Part shown: piece by piece, positions 12,001-23,440 of the stretch
Numbering within the stretch: position 1 is the first letter of the stretch
How the letters are laid out: each line of letters starts with the position of its first letter
Assembly: GCA_030068075.1 (NCBI GenBank)
Contig: CM057828.1
Span: 109,908,699-109,972,698 of the forward strand
From: Paguma larvata
Taxonomy: Eukaryota; Chordata; Mammalia; Carnivora; Viverridae
DNA: 64,000 nt
Direction: 5' to 3'
Translations under genes and position numbers: made by a program
The notes under the pieces: generated by a model
The model's input: only the letters and a program-made list of their open reading frames with translations
Databases searched by the model: none
Told to the model about the DNA's origin: nothing

Positions 12001-12510
12001 AAAAGGAGCCACCTTAGAATTTGCCGCATTATGTTTGACAAAGAGGCAGTTTACTCACTGGTTACACACTTTCTCGCTGAGATGCAAATGCTGTTGGGCA
12101 GATACTGAAAACGCGGTTTTGATATTTGATGCACCTTCTTGGGAATTTATGCGAGAAACAGAGCAACGAGGGAAATATTCTGACTTCAAAACATAAACAT
12201 AAAGCTACCACTTGGGGTTATTTATTTCCCAGGCAATCAATCAGGAAATGTTAAGAAATACGTTCAGAGTGGGTTTCAAACATGATTCCAGTCAACTGAG
12301 TAATCTCTCCATTTGCTTTCCATATATCATATGATTTTTCTTAGAAGATAAAAGAATTAGAAGGCACTCTTGGATTCGGATCGTAATTATGGATTTAAGG
12401 CTGTCAGTTCTTTAAAGGGATGAAATGGCTTTAATTCAGTGGAAGCAGACGCTGATGTGAAACCAGATGTCGCTCACTGTATGAGTATATATGCACGATC
12501 ATTTGTTATG
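12001..12510. other. Repeat-free block, possible conserved non-coding element
   Basis: About 500 bases with no repeat text, no long frame, balanced composition and several AT-rich transcription-factor-like words, such as 'aggcaatcaatcaggaaatg' (12231) and 'atggctttaattcag' (12425). Conservation cannot be judged from one sequence. Confidence 0.3.
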
Positions 12511-12524
12511 TAATTAATTACTTA

Positions 12525-12740
12525 TTTTTTATTGAGGTAGAGTTGACACACACGGTTGCATTCATTTCAGGGGAACAACATGGTGATTTGAACATCTCTC
12601 CGCGTGATCTCACCACAAAAGTAACTGCCATCTGTCACCGTGCACCATGCTATAACGACCAACGACTTTATTCCGCATGCTGTAATACGCACAACATTTT
12701 AAATACAACTGGTGATTCCAGGACTTTCTGGAAAATCTTG
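12525..12740 (-). repeat. L1 3' region, antisense, old
   Basis: 'ttattgaggtagagttgaca' (12529), 'tttcaggggaacaacatggt' (12566) and 'gtaactgccatctgtcaccg' (12620) are the reverse complement of a common L1 3' UTR. Diverged and 5'-truncated. Confidence 0.8.
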
Positions 12741-13929
12741 TAGTTTTTCCAAGATGGAGGGTCAACCGGTCCTCATCTAGTCTTTTCAGCCCCATCCCCG
12801 GCAGTCCATACCAAGCACGACCCCCAGTCATCTCAATGGTTCAGTTTCTATTGTACTTGCACACCATGTGCTCTGCCTGTACTTTCTGGCAAAAATTAAT
12901 GAATGATTATAAGAGTTAGACATGGGTCTTTTATGTGTCCGTCCCACTGGTGACACCAAAGCACAGACTGGTGGAAGAACTTGCCTGGTTAAGTCAGGCA
13001 AGGACAGTAAGTATGGGGAAGGGATTGGGGAAGGGTGTTAGATTGGTCTTCTTGTAGTGCTCTTTCTCATAAGAAGTTCCTCTTCCTGGATGGACTGTGC
13101 TAAAGGTCAGTTCAGCCTTTTGTAAAACGTGATGGAATGGTCCAGATGTTTGGGTCTCTTTTAACATCGCTTCTCTCCATTTGGAGACCTGCATTGGCCA
13201 TGGGCCTATGGATTCCTGCCTGCACTTGATGACACATCATGAGCCAAAGCTTGGAAACCAGAGCAGTGTGTCCCTGTGCCTACAATCAGGTGAATAAGAA
13301 CTGAACTTCAGACCAAGTCGGCCACTTCCCGTGCTGCCGGGATGGGTAGGGGAGGGGGGAGTGTCAGTGTAGTTCAGGGCGAATTGAACACAAGCTAGCT
13401 CTGTGTGCTATTGGCCTTGGTGTCTGAGAGAAAAGCAGCTTTCCTTCTCTGGAAAGGCCTCGCACACAGGCCTGCTTGCTGATGACAGGAGAATCTTCAA
13501 CTGACAGACAGGCAGGTTGTGGAATCAGTGAATTGGCTTCATTTTCTCTCTTGTCCCTTCTTGTGAACCTCCAGATGCCCTCTTCCTTTTTAGGGTCCTA
13601 AGGACCGTTTGCTCTCAACCATCTTTCTATCCGCTCTACCGATGGCCTAAAAAGCTGACCCTCATGTAAGAATCTGTATGAGTCATTGAAATCTTAGTAG
13701 GAAATTTTCAATGAGCATCTTCTGTCATATTGGCATAGAGTCTTTAGCTCAGATGGTAGAATTAAGGATTTAGTTTCCTATTCAAGGATTTCAGGCAGCA
13801 AACTGGCAGAGGGGGACATACGAGGAACATCTCTTCATGCAGATGGAAACCCAAGTTTGGCCTCACTGTATCCACACCCTGGGCACACATAATAGGCAAT
13901 ATTTAGAGGCACAGGACAGAAATAGGCTG
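12741..13929. other. Unassigned sequence
   Basis: No gene or repeat recognised; only short frames. Confidence 0.4.
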
Positions 13930-14071
13930 ATTCTAGAGTGTCTGGGTGGCTCAGTCAGTTAAGCATCTGACTCCTGATCTCAGCCCAGGTCTTGATCTCG
14001 GGGTTGTGAGCTCACATCCTGCATTGGGCTCTGTGCTGGGTGTGAAGCCTACTGAGAGAGAGAGAGAGAAA
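13930..14071 (+). mobile_element. Carnivore SINE, 3'-shortened copy
   Basis: 'gtgtctgggtggctcagtca' (13939) through 'gggctctgtgctgggtgtga' to a GA-rich end (14055-14069). It lacks the usual CT-rich region and A-tail. The middle differs from the felid-type copies and may be an older subfamily. Confidence 0.85.
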
Positions 14072-15407
14072 TAGGCTGATTTTTAGAAAAGACATTTGTG
14101 AACAGTTCGACTCTGCTAATTTGGATAAATTACATGGTTTGGACCACAGTACATGACGTTTAGAAATAGAAGACAGTCAGAGATAATTCCAAGGTCACCG
14201 TCAACAGATATGAGGTGTCTATCTCATTGTGGATCACAGACACTTCCAATAAACTCTGCGCGATTTCCCTCTCTAGCCAGTTCGGGTTTAGCCTAAGGAA
14301 AGCCCTAGCCTCAACCGACATAGCTCTTGTGGCTGTGGGCTGAGAAAGGAAATGACCTACTGTGATGAGAAGCTTCCCTGGTGACATCCATCCAGCTGGC
14401 CACGGTTGGGGCTCATCTGGGGCCCACACATACAGGATATCAGAGAGTGCCAAGATCAGCAAAGATAAGACCTTTGTACAGAATTCCTCCCTCCTGAGAA
14501 GCAAGGAGGCAGGACTGAGTGACAGATCTGAGCAGCCCGGGCTTCTAACATCTTTGGCCCATGGGACCAAACTCCGTGCTGGGAGTAGCCCAGTTAAAGA
14601 GATGAGAAGAGAAAAGTCAAGGTGAAAAACTCTTGAAACCTCTGCAAATCAGACTGCGGCCACTCTTTCAGTTGCCCCGGAAGGCCAAAGCATCCTACAG
14701 ATAAGCTCCAAGTGGTTCTGATGCAGGAGACTTGCCCTGGCCAGAGAGTTCTACCGTGATCTATGAGCGACAGTTTTTATCCGTTTAGCCCTGCACACTC
14801 CAAGGAATTATCTTCCTTCTCTTCTAATTGGTCTTGATGTCAAGCTTAGGGACATAATGAATTGAGATAAAGCAGCTCTGAAGGGAAAGAAGAAAACCAA
14901 CTTGTAGTTTGGCATTTGATGAAATACCTGCCCTAATTGGATCCAGAGCTCTGGGTCTGGCATTGCCTGATCTTCCCACAACAGCCGGGCAGTGGAGAGG
15001 GAGAAATTCCCATCTGATATCCACGTGGGCTCCCCCCAAACAGACAGGGCAGACTGAACCTTAGAGAGGCAACTCTCCACACAGCATCTCAAACTGTCCT
15101 CAACTTGATTCGCTTTGAGGAACACGTGATCTTCCCACCTTTGGAAGGAGAAATATCTGACGGAGTTAGGTAAGTGAGGAAAGCGTCCTGCCCCTTTAGA
15201 GAACTGGCTGTGCTTTCTGTTTATTCTTACAAAGTAAGCTCTCCTGGGGTGGAGCTTGCGGACACGCCCCAACCAAGTCTGTTGTCAGAGGGACCCTCCT
15301 CTGACTCGTTCTACGAGCTCAATGAATGACCTGATTTTCACATTCTCAGTCTCCACAACAGTGCCCTGGACCATTTTTTGTATATTAGACTCTCCTGTGT
15401 GTGCATT
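14072..15407. other. Unassigned sequence
   Basis: A 154-codon minus frame (14808-15272) has no recognisable domain and low coding character. Nothing else seen. Confidence 0.4.
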
Positions 15408-15413
15408 CAACAA

Positions 15414-15444
<31 letters not shown>

Positions 15445-15450
15445 AACGAC
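15408..15450. repeat. (CAA)n microsatellite
   Basis: About 13 imperfect CAA/CAG units. Translates to runs of N, T, Q or L on different frames, which are not genes. Confidence 0.95.
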
Positions 15451-17123
15451 CCCACCTCGCCTCCAGTTAGTGCTTTGCTATACAAAGCAAGGACTAAGAA
15501 AGTTGGAGGAGTTGAAGATGATACTTAAACTTTCACAACAGATGTTTTTGCATCGATTTTCCCCCAGGAGGATAGTAAATGCAAGTTGTTCATTTGAGCA
15601 ATTTCCATCCCTTTTGGACGGCCCCTCTTCCTCCTGCTATGAAATGTGCACGCTTCTCAACTAAATTGTATGGGATGGTTCCGAAAGGAGAAAACCTAGT
15701 TTGCATACTTCAAATTAGAGGGCTGCATGAAAGTGTGTGGGAAATCAGAGGCTCGCACCGCCTCAGTCACCATGGACTCCGGCCCTTTGGGAGGGAGATG
15801 ATTGAGGCTTAGCAGTTCTGACACCCCAAAGAGGTGGAAGGAGATCTCCGGGCACTTATGAAAAAATGTAGAGATCATTATAAGATGTTTTGAAATTTTA
15901 AGTGGAGCGTCTTCCTTCCGCAAGTGTATTAGGGATCAAAACTTTAAAGCCTCCATCTCCACCATACAGGCTATGCTCAGGCCAGCCAAGGGTATCAAGA
16001 GAGGGGGAGGAATCCTAATTAGGTTTTCTTTTCCTCAGCATTGAACCACCTTCTGTAGCTCAATTGCTGGCACTCACTTCCTCAGCGAAGTCGGTTTCCG
16101 TGGAACTCCAAGGCAAGCAGAAAACTCCGGAAACTGAAACCATGAAACCCTACAGAGTTCCCAGAGGAAACTGGACCACCCGGAACCTTTCTAAAACCGG
16201 TGATCACCGACCAAATTACGAGTCAGGAAAATGGTCTTTGGTGACTGAGCGTTTCTGAGGTCTTCAGAACGTTTTCATTTAACTGGGAACATTTGGGCTC
16301 AAGGTTTTGGTTTTGCATCTGGATTGGAAAAAACATGTGGTGTCGTTTTCTCCTCAGGAGAACGGAGCCAAAGGACAATGACTGTCCCGAGTGCTTCAGG
16401 GCCATGTGATTACTCCTCACCCTGCTCTTACAGTTCTGCGGGGACTCTTACTCCTTACCAGACAGCCACGTCGCAAATGTTTACCCCCGCGCGGACCCTC
16501 CAGCAACTCAATCGCACAGACTTTGTTGAAAGGGATTTTCAATTTAGCTGTAAAGTTTCACTGTTTTTCTCAAGTCGATAAAAAGTCCTGACTTCCTTTG
16601 TTTCTAATTAAAGACATATGGGCAGAAGATGACCAGATCCTTCATTTTAACTCCGTGTAAAAGTGTGTGGCTCCATGGTAACCCAATTTGCCTGTCACCA
16701 GTTTGCAGGGCAGTTTTAGACAGGTCACCTGATCCGTCTGCCAGCAGAGAGGAATATACACCTCGTTGATTGGTGTCCTGTGCTATTTCACTGTTTGGTG
16801 GTATCGAGCAGTAATAAAAATGCTTTAGAGGCAACTCTGTGGGTTGTCAAAATGCCCATCCGTCACCATAACCAAATTTATTCCGTAACACTTCAGGTCT
16901 TTAGAAGTAAATTGAGTAACTGCAAAAAGTGTCTTTGAAATAAAAGGGAGAAGGATCAAGTAATAGCCTGATCCAAACGGTGAGTTAACTACCCTCTGGG
17001 AGTGGAGGTTTTTTCCGACTTGGGAGGCTTCAACTCTGCAGATGCAAGTGCTAGGAGAAACAGGTTTCTATGCTACCAAAAGGCAAGCTACTGGTTATAT
17101 TGGGTACTTTGTGCCTTGACGAT
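15451..17123. other. Unassigned, repeat-poor sequence
   Basis: No recognised repeat or gene over about 1.6 kb. Contains an X-box-like 'ctccatggtaac' at 16671-16682. Confidence 0.4.
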
Positions 17124-17165
17124 GACAACAACAACAACAACAACAACGACAACAACTATACATAC

Positions 17166-17218
<53 letters not shown>
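17124..17218. repeat. Compound (AAC)n-(AT)n-(TG)n microsatellite
   Basis: ACA/ACG units at 17124-17157, a short CATATA bridge, then an uninterrupted TG run at about 17175-17217 (over 20 units). Uninterrupted, so probably polymorphic. Confidence 0.97.
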
Positions 17219-17348
17219 GAAAGAAGTCATAGTCCTTGTGCAGCAGTTACCATTTAGTGTCAGGCTAATCTTTCCAAAGGAATCACTGTTCAACTAAAGT
17301 AAGGTGTTTTCATATCTATTGGTGCCAAATGATAATCACTGGAGGAGA

Positions 17349-17587
17349 AGAGGCCTGAGCACTTACTCTATGCCAGACACTGTGCCAAGTGCTTGTATGT
17401 CCGCTCATTAAATCCACACAAACTCATGGAGTAGGAACTCTCTTCCTCCATTTTAGAGAAGAAATTGAATTGGAAACAACTTAGACAACTGCCCGAAGTC
17501 ACACTGCTTGGAGGAGGCAGAACTAGAATGTGAACCTGGGGAGTGTGGCTTCAGGCGACAGTCTTAACCACACGCTACCCTGCCTCC
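17349..17587 (-). repeat. MIR SINE, near full length, antisense
   Basis: 'tatgccagacactgtgccaa' (17369), 'cattttagagaagaaattga' (17450), then 'cccgaagtcacactgcttgg' (17493), ending at 'cttaaccacacgctaccctg'. This follows the reverse complement of the MIR consensus. Confidence 0.85.
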
Positions 17588-17751
17588 AGGCTTCCTGTGC
17601 TAGTCTGATGGAGGAGCCCTGCCCAGTTAGAGTTCTGATTCACTGGCCATGCAGCAACCTGGAATCCAGTAGTCACTCAGGATATACTAAAGCCCTCACA
17701 CATCCTTTCTTGTCAGTCCTATCTTACAGACATAAAGGAGGATATATTTTC

Positions 17752-17948
17752 TTTTTTTTAATGTTTATTTATTTTGAGAGGGTGGGGAGGGGCAGAGAGA
17801 GAGGGAGAGAAAGACTCTCAAGCAGGCTTCACACTGCCAATGCAGAGTCCAACGCAGGGATCAAACTCATGAACCATGAGATCATGACCTGAGCAGAAAT
17901 CAGGAGTCAGATACTTAACCTACTGAGCCGCCCAGGCACCCCGGGAGA
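17752..17948 (-). mobile_element. Carnivore SINE
   Basis: Minus-strand copy, T-rich tail at 17752-17764, head ending 'gccgcccaggcaccccggg'. A perfect 10-base duplication, atatattttc, sits at 17742-17751 and 17949-17958. Confidence 0.95.
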
Positions 17949-17958
17949 ATATATTTTC

Positions 17959-18880
17959 AAGAAAGACTCTTCTGAGGGTCAGGAAAGAGTAAGCGAGCAA
18001 TGTCTCTGAGAGGATCTTTTTTTTTTTTTTTTTGCTAAATTGGAGGATTTAAATGGGTAAAAGTTTGTAAATTACATCTCAGTAAAGCTAGGGGGAAATA
18101 AAAAAAAAGTACCTTGCATAAGGTAAATTAAAAAAAGAAAAAGAAAAAGAGTAGAGCTTTTCAATATATCTAAATGTGCCAGTCCCATGATGTTGATGAT
18201 AGCTGCATTAGATATTTTGGTCACGGTCTTTGTCAGAGTCTAAAAAAACTAGTCATCCCCCTCAGTGTGACTCACCAGAAATGTGCTCAAAGCTTCTCAT
18301 GTTTAATACACATGGAAAATAGCACATCCACCTGCTAATGGAAGCCCCCTGAAGTGGTTCCCCGGGGATCCACTGGTGACTATGATGTTATGTCTTCCTG
18401 GGAGTGGCTTTTTCCTTTTTTCTTCAGGAATGAGGTCAAAAGCAAAGAGGAAGTATCTTTTCTGTCCGAGACCGTATTGAATCGGGATTGAAACCTATCA
18501 CATTTCCAACCCCTCGGACTCGAGTCTCTGGAGAGGAAACCATCCCAACCTTCAGCAGACAGGTTGGCAGGAAGGGTCAGAAAAGGGACTCATGCTCTAG
18601 TCACACATCCTAGCTCAGCCGGGTTCGTTGCAAATCACCACTGCTAAGTCATTGCTCTGAGTTTAGTCTCTCATTCATGACCACCGATGTGAGGCACATT
18701 TGGCTTTACCAGGATAAATACCGCATTTTTCATGGTTTGGCTGATGGCTACACATCCTCAGAAGACCCTGAAAACCACGAGCTGGCCACTCACGTGAGAA
18801 CTATCCCAAATCCCAGTTTCCACAAGGGACTAAAGCAAAGAGATTTTTCGGGGCCTTTGTGTGTTTGGCGAGGGGGGGGG
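17959..18880. other. Unassigned sequence, poly-T at 18017-18034
   Basis: A T-run and A-rich patches (18105-18150), otherwise nothing recognised. Confidence 0.4.
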
Positions 18881-18886
18881 GTACGG

Positions 18887-19004
18887 GCGCATGCGCGTTC
18901 GTGTGCGTGCGTGCGTGTGTGTACATGTGCGTGCGGGTGTGTACGTACGTGTGCGCGTACTTGTGCGTGTGCGTGCGTACGTGTGTGTGCGTGCGTGTGT
19001 GTGT
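18887..19004. repeat. CG-containing alternating TG/TACG tract (Z-DNA-prone)
   Basis: About 118 bases of nearly strict purine-pyrimidine alternation with many CG steps (gcgcatgcgcg, gtgcgtgcgtgcgtg, tacgtacgtgtgcgcg). It is preceded by a run of nine or more G at 18873-18881. Open frames across it are repeat artefacts. Confidence 0.92.
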
Positions 19005-20084
19005 TTAAACTGGTCAGCACCGTTCAGAGAGTCCTTAGGAGGATTTCTGCTGCAGCTCTGGCCCTCCCGCAGCACGGCCCCACCACCACATCCTGCCTCT
19101 CCACTTCCTCCTCCCCTTTCCCAGCTCCAGAAGCCAAGATGGGAAGTCTCTCACGACCCTGTGGCTTGGCCGGGAGGAAGCCTGAACTTGATACAGCTGG
19201 CTTTCCTGGGGCCTGGTAAGAGCATTCATCCCGAAGTCGATGCTTCTTTGCTCACCTATTTTTAGCCCTGGGCTGCACAGCTTCCTGAGGCCTCCGCCAT
19301 CAGTCTCTGTCGCGGCTGGGCCATGCCATGGATGGGACCCAGGTGCTGCCCGGAGTGCCGCGCACCTGAACCGGGACCCGGGCAGCAGTTAAATGTGGTT
19401 TGCTTTAACGTCAAAAGGAAGAGAAATAAACACCCGAAACCAACTCCCTCCCTGCCTCCCAAGACCAACGGTTTGAATTTTTTCTTCTGTTTCAGCAGCA
19501 AGCCACGGAGGGTGGCTGGAGACACATGAGCTGGAAATCTGGTCACATTAAACGGGCAGGCAGAATGGCAGGAATGTCCTGTTCAGGACCAGCGCAGAGC
19601 ACTCCTCTCCAGCTGCCCTCTTACCATGGACTCCCTGTCACGCCGCATGCCCTCCCCAGACCACACCACTCCCTGGTCCCCAGGGCTGGACACCTGTTGC
19701 CTTGGCAGAACTGTCCTTGATGGTCTGCTCTGTGTCCTTCAAGACCCAGGCCAAATGCCACCAAAGCTTTCATCACCGTGGAACCATCGATGCATAGCTG
19801 TCACCCTCACCTGACCGAGCAGCTCCATGGACAGAGACCGTGTCGATTTGCTTACACGTCGAGTGCGCCAGACAGTGGGTGTGTGAGGTGGGGTGGGGGA
19901 CACGACAGGGATGCATGGGAGATGAGGCACGAGGTATAGTTTAGGGCCAGGTGGTCCCACATTAAACAGGTGTTTGGTAGAAGCTGAATGAATGCACGAA
20001 CAAATGACATGCAACTGAAAGTTAAAGTCAAGATACAGTAAGTACCCACAACTGGAAAAAATTAAACTAGCTAATTCATGTTCT
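19005..20084. other. Unassigned; decayed L2 within 19690-19870
   Basis: 'agacccaggccaaatgccac' (19742) and 'tccatggacagagaccgtgt' (19826) resemble the L2 3' region in plus orientation. The remainder is unassigned. Confidence 0.4.
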
Positions 20085-20106
20085 TGGTTTTATTGGTACT
20101 TATAAA

Positions 20107-20317
20107 TTTTTTAACGTTTATTTATTTTTGAGAGACATAGAGACATAACGTGAGCAGGGGAAGGGCAGAGAGAGAGGGAGATACAGAAACTGAAGCAGGC
20201 TCCAGGCTCTGATGAGCCATCAGCACAGAGCCCGACGTGGGGCTCGAACTCACAGACCATGAAATCATAACCTGAGCTGAAGTCAGCCGCTTAACCAACT
20301 GAGCCACCCAGGTGCCC
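20107..20317 (-). mobile_element. Carnivore SINE with long perfect target duplication (young)
   Basis: Full-length minus-strand SINE. It is bounded by a 22-base perfect duplication at 20085-20106 and 20318-20339, the longest and cleanest in the window. The body is close to felid consensus, so this is probably a recent insertion. Confidence 0.97.
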
Positions 20318-20339
20318 TGGTTTTATTGGTACTTATAAA

Positions 20340-21499
20340 GCTCATTGGTTTAAGTGGGACTTTATGAATTGACTCTATTTGTCAGTTCAAGAGACTTATG
20401 GCACCTGAACGAGGGTGGGTAAGGCCCAATGTTCCACGCACAAAATTTAAATTACGTGTGGAATATACTGTCTCCAACTTGTCACCTTTGGCAGCCCTAC
20501 CAGGCAGAATATCATATCCATATCAAATCAGACATGACAATAGAAATTAAGACGAACCAGAATTCATCACCTGGCAATGGCCTTTGCATCATAAAAGCTG
20601 TTACCGGTCACTCAAAGACGGTATTTTTGCGGTGTCTGTGGCTGTCTATGGGTCGCCAGAGCTTAGTCCTGCTTAGTCCTGGATCGGCAGAGCAGGAGGA
20701 GTCTGGGCCGGGAGCAGGGAGAGGAAGGCAGCCAGGGAGCAGTGTAACCTGGAGAGGCAGTGGCAGGTGGGGCTGTGTCCTTTCTGAGGCCTGCTTTCCC
20801 GTCAGGCCTCTAACTGTCCTCTCGCACCCCTCCCACAGCTGTGGCTACTTGATGAAAAGAACGCGTCCCCTCCCACCCTGCCCCTATTTGAGCGGTCTCT
20901 GTTGCCAGATCCCCGCTTTACCTCGGCTGGGGGGTGGTGTCATGCTGAGTTCCTCTTCCCTGCCTAGCGTCTTTGTGTGGCTGAGTCCTCCTGGCCAACT
21001 GCTTCTTCGGGATTTGACACTTTCCTGAGGGCTTCTCTTCTGACTGCTTTGTCATTTCCACGCACCTCAGCCCACAGGAAAGCGGTTGCTCAGTCAGGTG
21101 CCCAGGAGTCTGCCCTCTGTGGCCTGGATGCCTGGGTCTCCACTTGACTAATGAGGGCAATCGGATAGGCATGAGAGGTGTAACGGCAAAGCCGAAAGAC
21201 AGGACTTTAGAGCCAAGTATAGACTTCAGGTGACCAGGTAGGTTCAGCATAGGGGGGCCCAAAACAGCCCAGGATGAAGTACGGCAGAGAGGCGTATGGC
21301 CAGAGTTGGTTGGGGGCCAGAGTAGGCCTGCCTCTGTGACTGGAAACAACACCTCAGGAATGGGCAGATTCTCACGGCCATGAGCATGCTTTTCTTGTGG
21401 TCCAAGTCAGGCCCCGGCCGCCTTCAGATGACTCTCTGGTTTGGGTGAAGAACACAAAAGGAGCTGAGTACTATCGGATTCTGGGGAGATCACTGGAAT
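20340..21499. other. Unassigned sequence
   Basis: A 199-codon plus frame (20429-21028) lacks any recognisable domain and spans a change from AT-rich to GC-rich composition; treated as chance. Confidence 0.4.
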
Positions 21500-21650
21500 G
21501 ATGATTCCTAACCCAAGAGCGTAGTCAGGATTACTCCAGAAGTTTTTTCAAACTCCACATGCCGGGACCTCACTCAGGACCTGGCAAATCAGAATCTCAG
21601 ATGTGTCTGGGGTGGGGTGGGCAGGCACATGAGACTTTAGACTCAGATAC
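21500..21650. repeat. hAT MER20-like fragment
   Basis: 'attactccagaagttttttc' (21531), 'caaatcagaatctcagatgt' (21585) and 'ggggtggggtgggcaggcac' fit the MER20-type short hAT element. Ends are worn. Confidence 0.5.
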
Positions 21651-21659
21651 AACCTAAGA

Positions 21660-21812
21660 CGGGCACCATCTCAGCTGTCCCACCTTCGGGCCAGAGACCG
21701 CATCTTCTAACCTTGTACCTAGCACAGCTCCCTCCCACATAATAGACCTAAAATAACATGTGTTGACTGACTGAATAAATGAATATGTGAATAAATGAAC
21801 AAACACTTCTGG
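21660..21812 (+). repeat. L2 LINE 3' terminus
   Basis: 'gccagagaccgcatcttcta' (21691), 'tacctagcacagctccctcc' and 'tgttgactgactgaataaat' follow the L2 3' end, including the terminal TGAATGAA-like repeats. Confidence 0.75.
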
Positions 21813-21959
21813 TGACCGGAAGAATTGTTGATTCTGTCAACAAATACAGAGAAAGAACCCAGTTTCCCATAATGGACTTCAACTCCAGTTGTAAGTAAGC
21901 CTTCCAGTTACCCATTCGTAAGAACAGCTGAATATGACAACACTAATGTGTATTTTATC

Positions 21960-22480
21960 GACTCGCGTGGCCCGGGAATATATGGTATTACTGAACAAAA
22001 CAAGGATTTGTATTAACATCATAGATGAGACTATAAAATGAAAGAAGGCACTCCACCTAACTCGCGATTAATTATATAATCTGAGGCTTAATTCTGGCTG
22101 TGGAAACAATGGGAACCGTAATTACATGTCTAAAGCCCAAAATGGAATCCCACAAGTGTTTGACAAGCAGAACATAAGGATGATGGAGTGGTTTACCCAT
22201 GAGCTTGACCACAGGGCAACCCTGGTGAGTCACGATTTCAGGCTGTGGTAGGATTTCTCATTATCCTCCATTCTTCTACGGTGAGTATATTGAGCTCTGG
22301 GCCACTTGATGGATGTGACTCTGTTTGTGAATTCAGGCTGGCCTGCTGTCTTTGCGGAGCTGACCCGTATATAGAATAGCCATGCAAATTAGCATGGGCT
22401 TCTGGCCAGAAAAAAATAATCCGGGCCTAAAAGCAATCAAGTAAAAGGTGTCAAAGGGCAAACAAAGAGGGAACTATGGC
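21960..22480. other. Repeat-free block with octamer-type dyad
   Basis: AT-rich unique sequence with several TAATTA/TTAATT words (22067-22125) and an 18-base imperfect palindrome, ccatgcaaattagcatgg, at 22380-22397. The palindrome contains the POU octamer ATGCAAAT. Possible enhancer; no expression evidence. Confidence 0.35.
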
Positions 22481-22689
22481 TGGGAACACTGGCATCCTAC
22501 TTTTTAGGTTTCCCTGGCTCACTACCTAGTGATTTTTTTTTCTTTTGTCACTAGAAAATCCACAAACAGAAGAGCTGGTGAAAATCTCGCCAAATACTTA
22601 CGGGATCAGAAAATAAGTTCTGCCAAAAGTTGAATTAGGGATTCTGAGACCTGAGTCAGGTATGAAGGGGCCTCCACGCCAGCCCTGAG

Positions 22690-22890
22690 CATTGATCTCA
22701 GCGCCCTGTTGTGCCTGGATAGCACCTGTCCCACTGGGTGGTTCTAGTCACTTGTTTTATGGTGTCTGTCTGTTCCCCCCATTGGACTGGAGGTTCCTCG
22801 AGGCTAAGGGTCGTGTCTGTTTCCCCCACCTGATTCCCAGGATGTGGCACAGGCATTGGACAAATACTCCTCAAACGAATGAATGGATAC
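22690..22890 (+). repeat. L2 LINE 3' end
   Basis: 'ctggaggttcctcgaggcta' (22788) and 'ttcccaggatgtggcacagg' (22835) followed by 'aaacgaatgaatgg' are the terminal L2 text. The longest open frame in the window (216 codons, minus, 22698-23348) is partly antisense to it. Confidence 0.75.
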
Positions 22891-23344
22891 TGCGTGATGA
22901 CCTTGCCCTGGGCTTCCTGTAGCAAGGGAAGGCCATGGGGTGGCCAGGGCTCCCTGGCCCATGGTTGACAGTGTGCCTGTTCTTCCCAGAACTCCCTGCT
23001 GGCCTTGCAGCTCTCACCTTCCCTCTTCCTCTGCTCCGGGACGCTTGAAGCCTCACTAGACTTTCTTTTGTCCACACTGGCAAGTTGCCTGGTAAAACAC
23101 CACCTGGAGAAATGGAGACAGAATATGAAGGGCATAGGCAAACCTGAGAAGAAAAGGCAGGGACTGAGGTGGAGGGGAGGCTGGATCGAGAGAGTCGACG
23201 GTGAAGAGAGAGCCAGGTGAGGAGTCCCAGGCCTGGAGCACAGAAGGGGCTGGAGGTGAGCAAAAGCCAACGTTATGGAAAAGGAGACCGGACATGGAGG
23301 TACCCTGTTCCACAGAAGATACCAGGTACCTGCCTTCCACAGAG
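22891..23344. other. Unassigned sequence
   Basis: Overlapping frames on both strands without recognisable domains. A good 5' splice-site text (gccag|gtgagg) lies at about 23212-23222 on the plus strand, of unknown use. Confidence 0.35.
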
Positions 23345-23440
23345 GCACAGCTGACAGTAATAGCAGTGATAATAACTAATATTTCCTGAACTCTAACTAT
23401 GTGTACTGTGCATGGTATCCTCTGCAAAGCAGTGATAGAC
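23345..23440 (-). repeat. MIR fragment, antisense
   Basis: 'gataataactaatatttcct' (23369) followed by 'actatgtgtactgtgcatgg' is the reverse complement of the MIR 3' part. Confidence 0.55.

Noticed and set aside
14808..15272. 154-codon minus frame
   Set aside because: No homology recognised and no exon-type boundaries of note.
18677..19265. 180- and 134-codon Cys/Val/Arg-rich frames
   Set aside because: They are the translation of the TG/CG alternating tract.
20429..21028. 199-codon plus frame
   Set aside because: Low coding character, no recognisable domain, starts beside a SINE and crosses unrelated composition zones.
22698..23348. 216-codon minus frame, the longest in the window
   Set aside because: Its C-terminal third is antisense to an L2 3' end, other frames on both strands overlap it, and no domain is recognisable.
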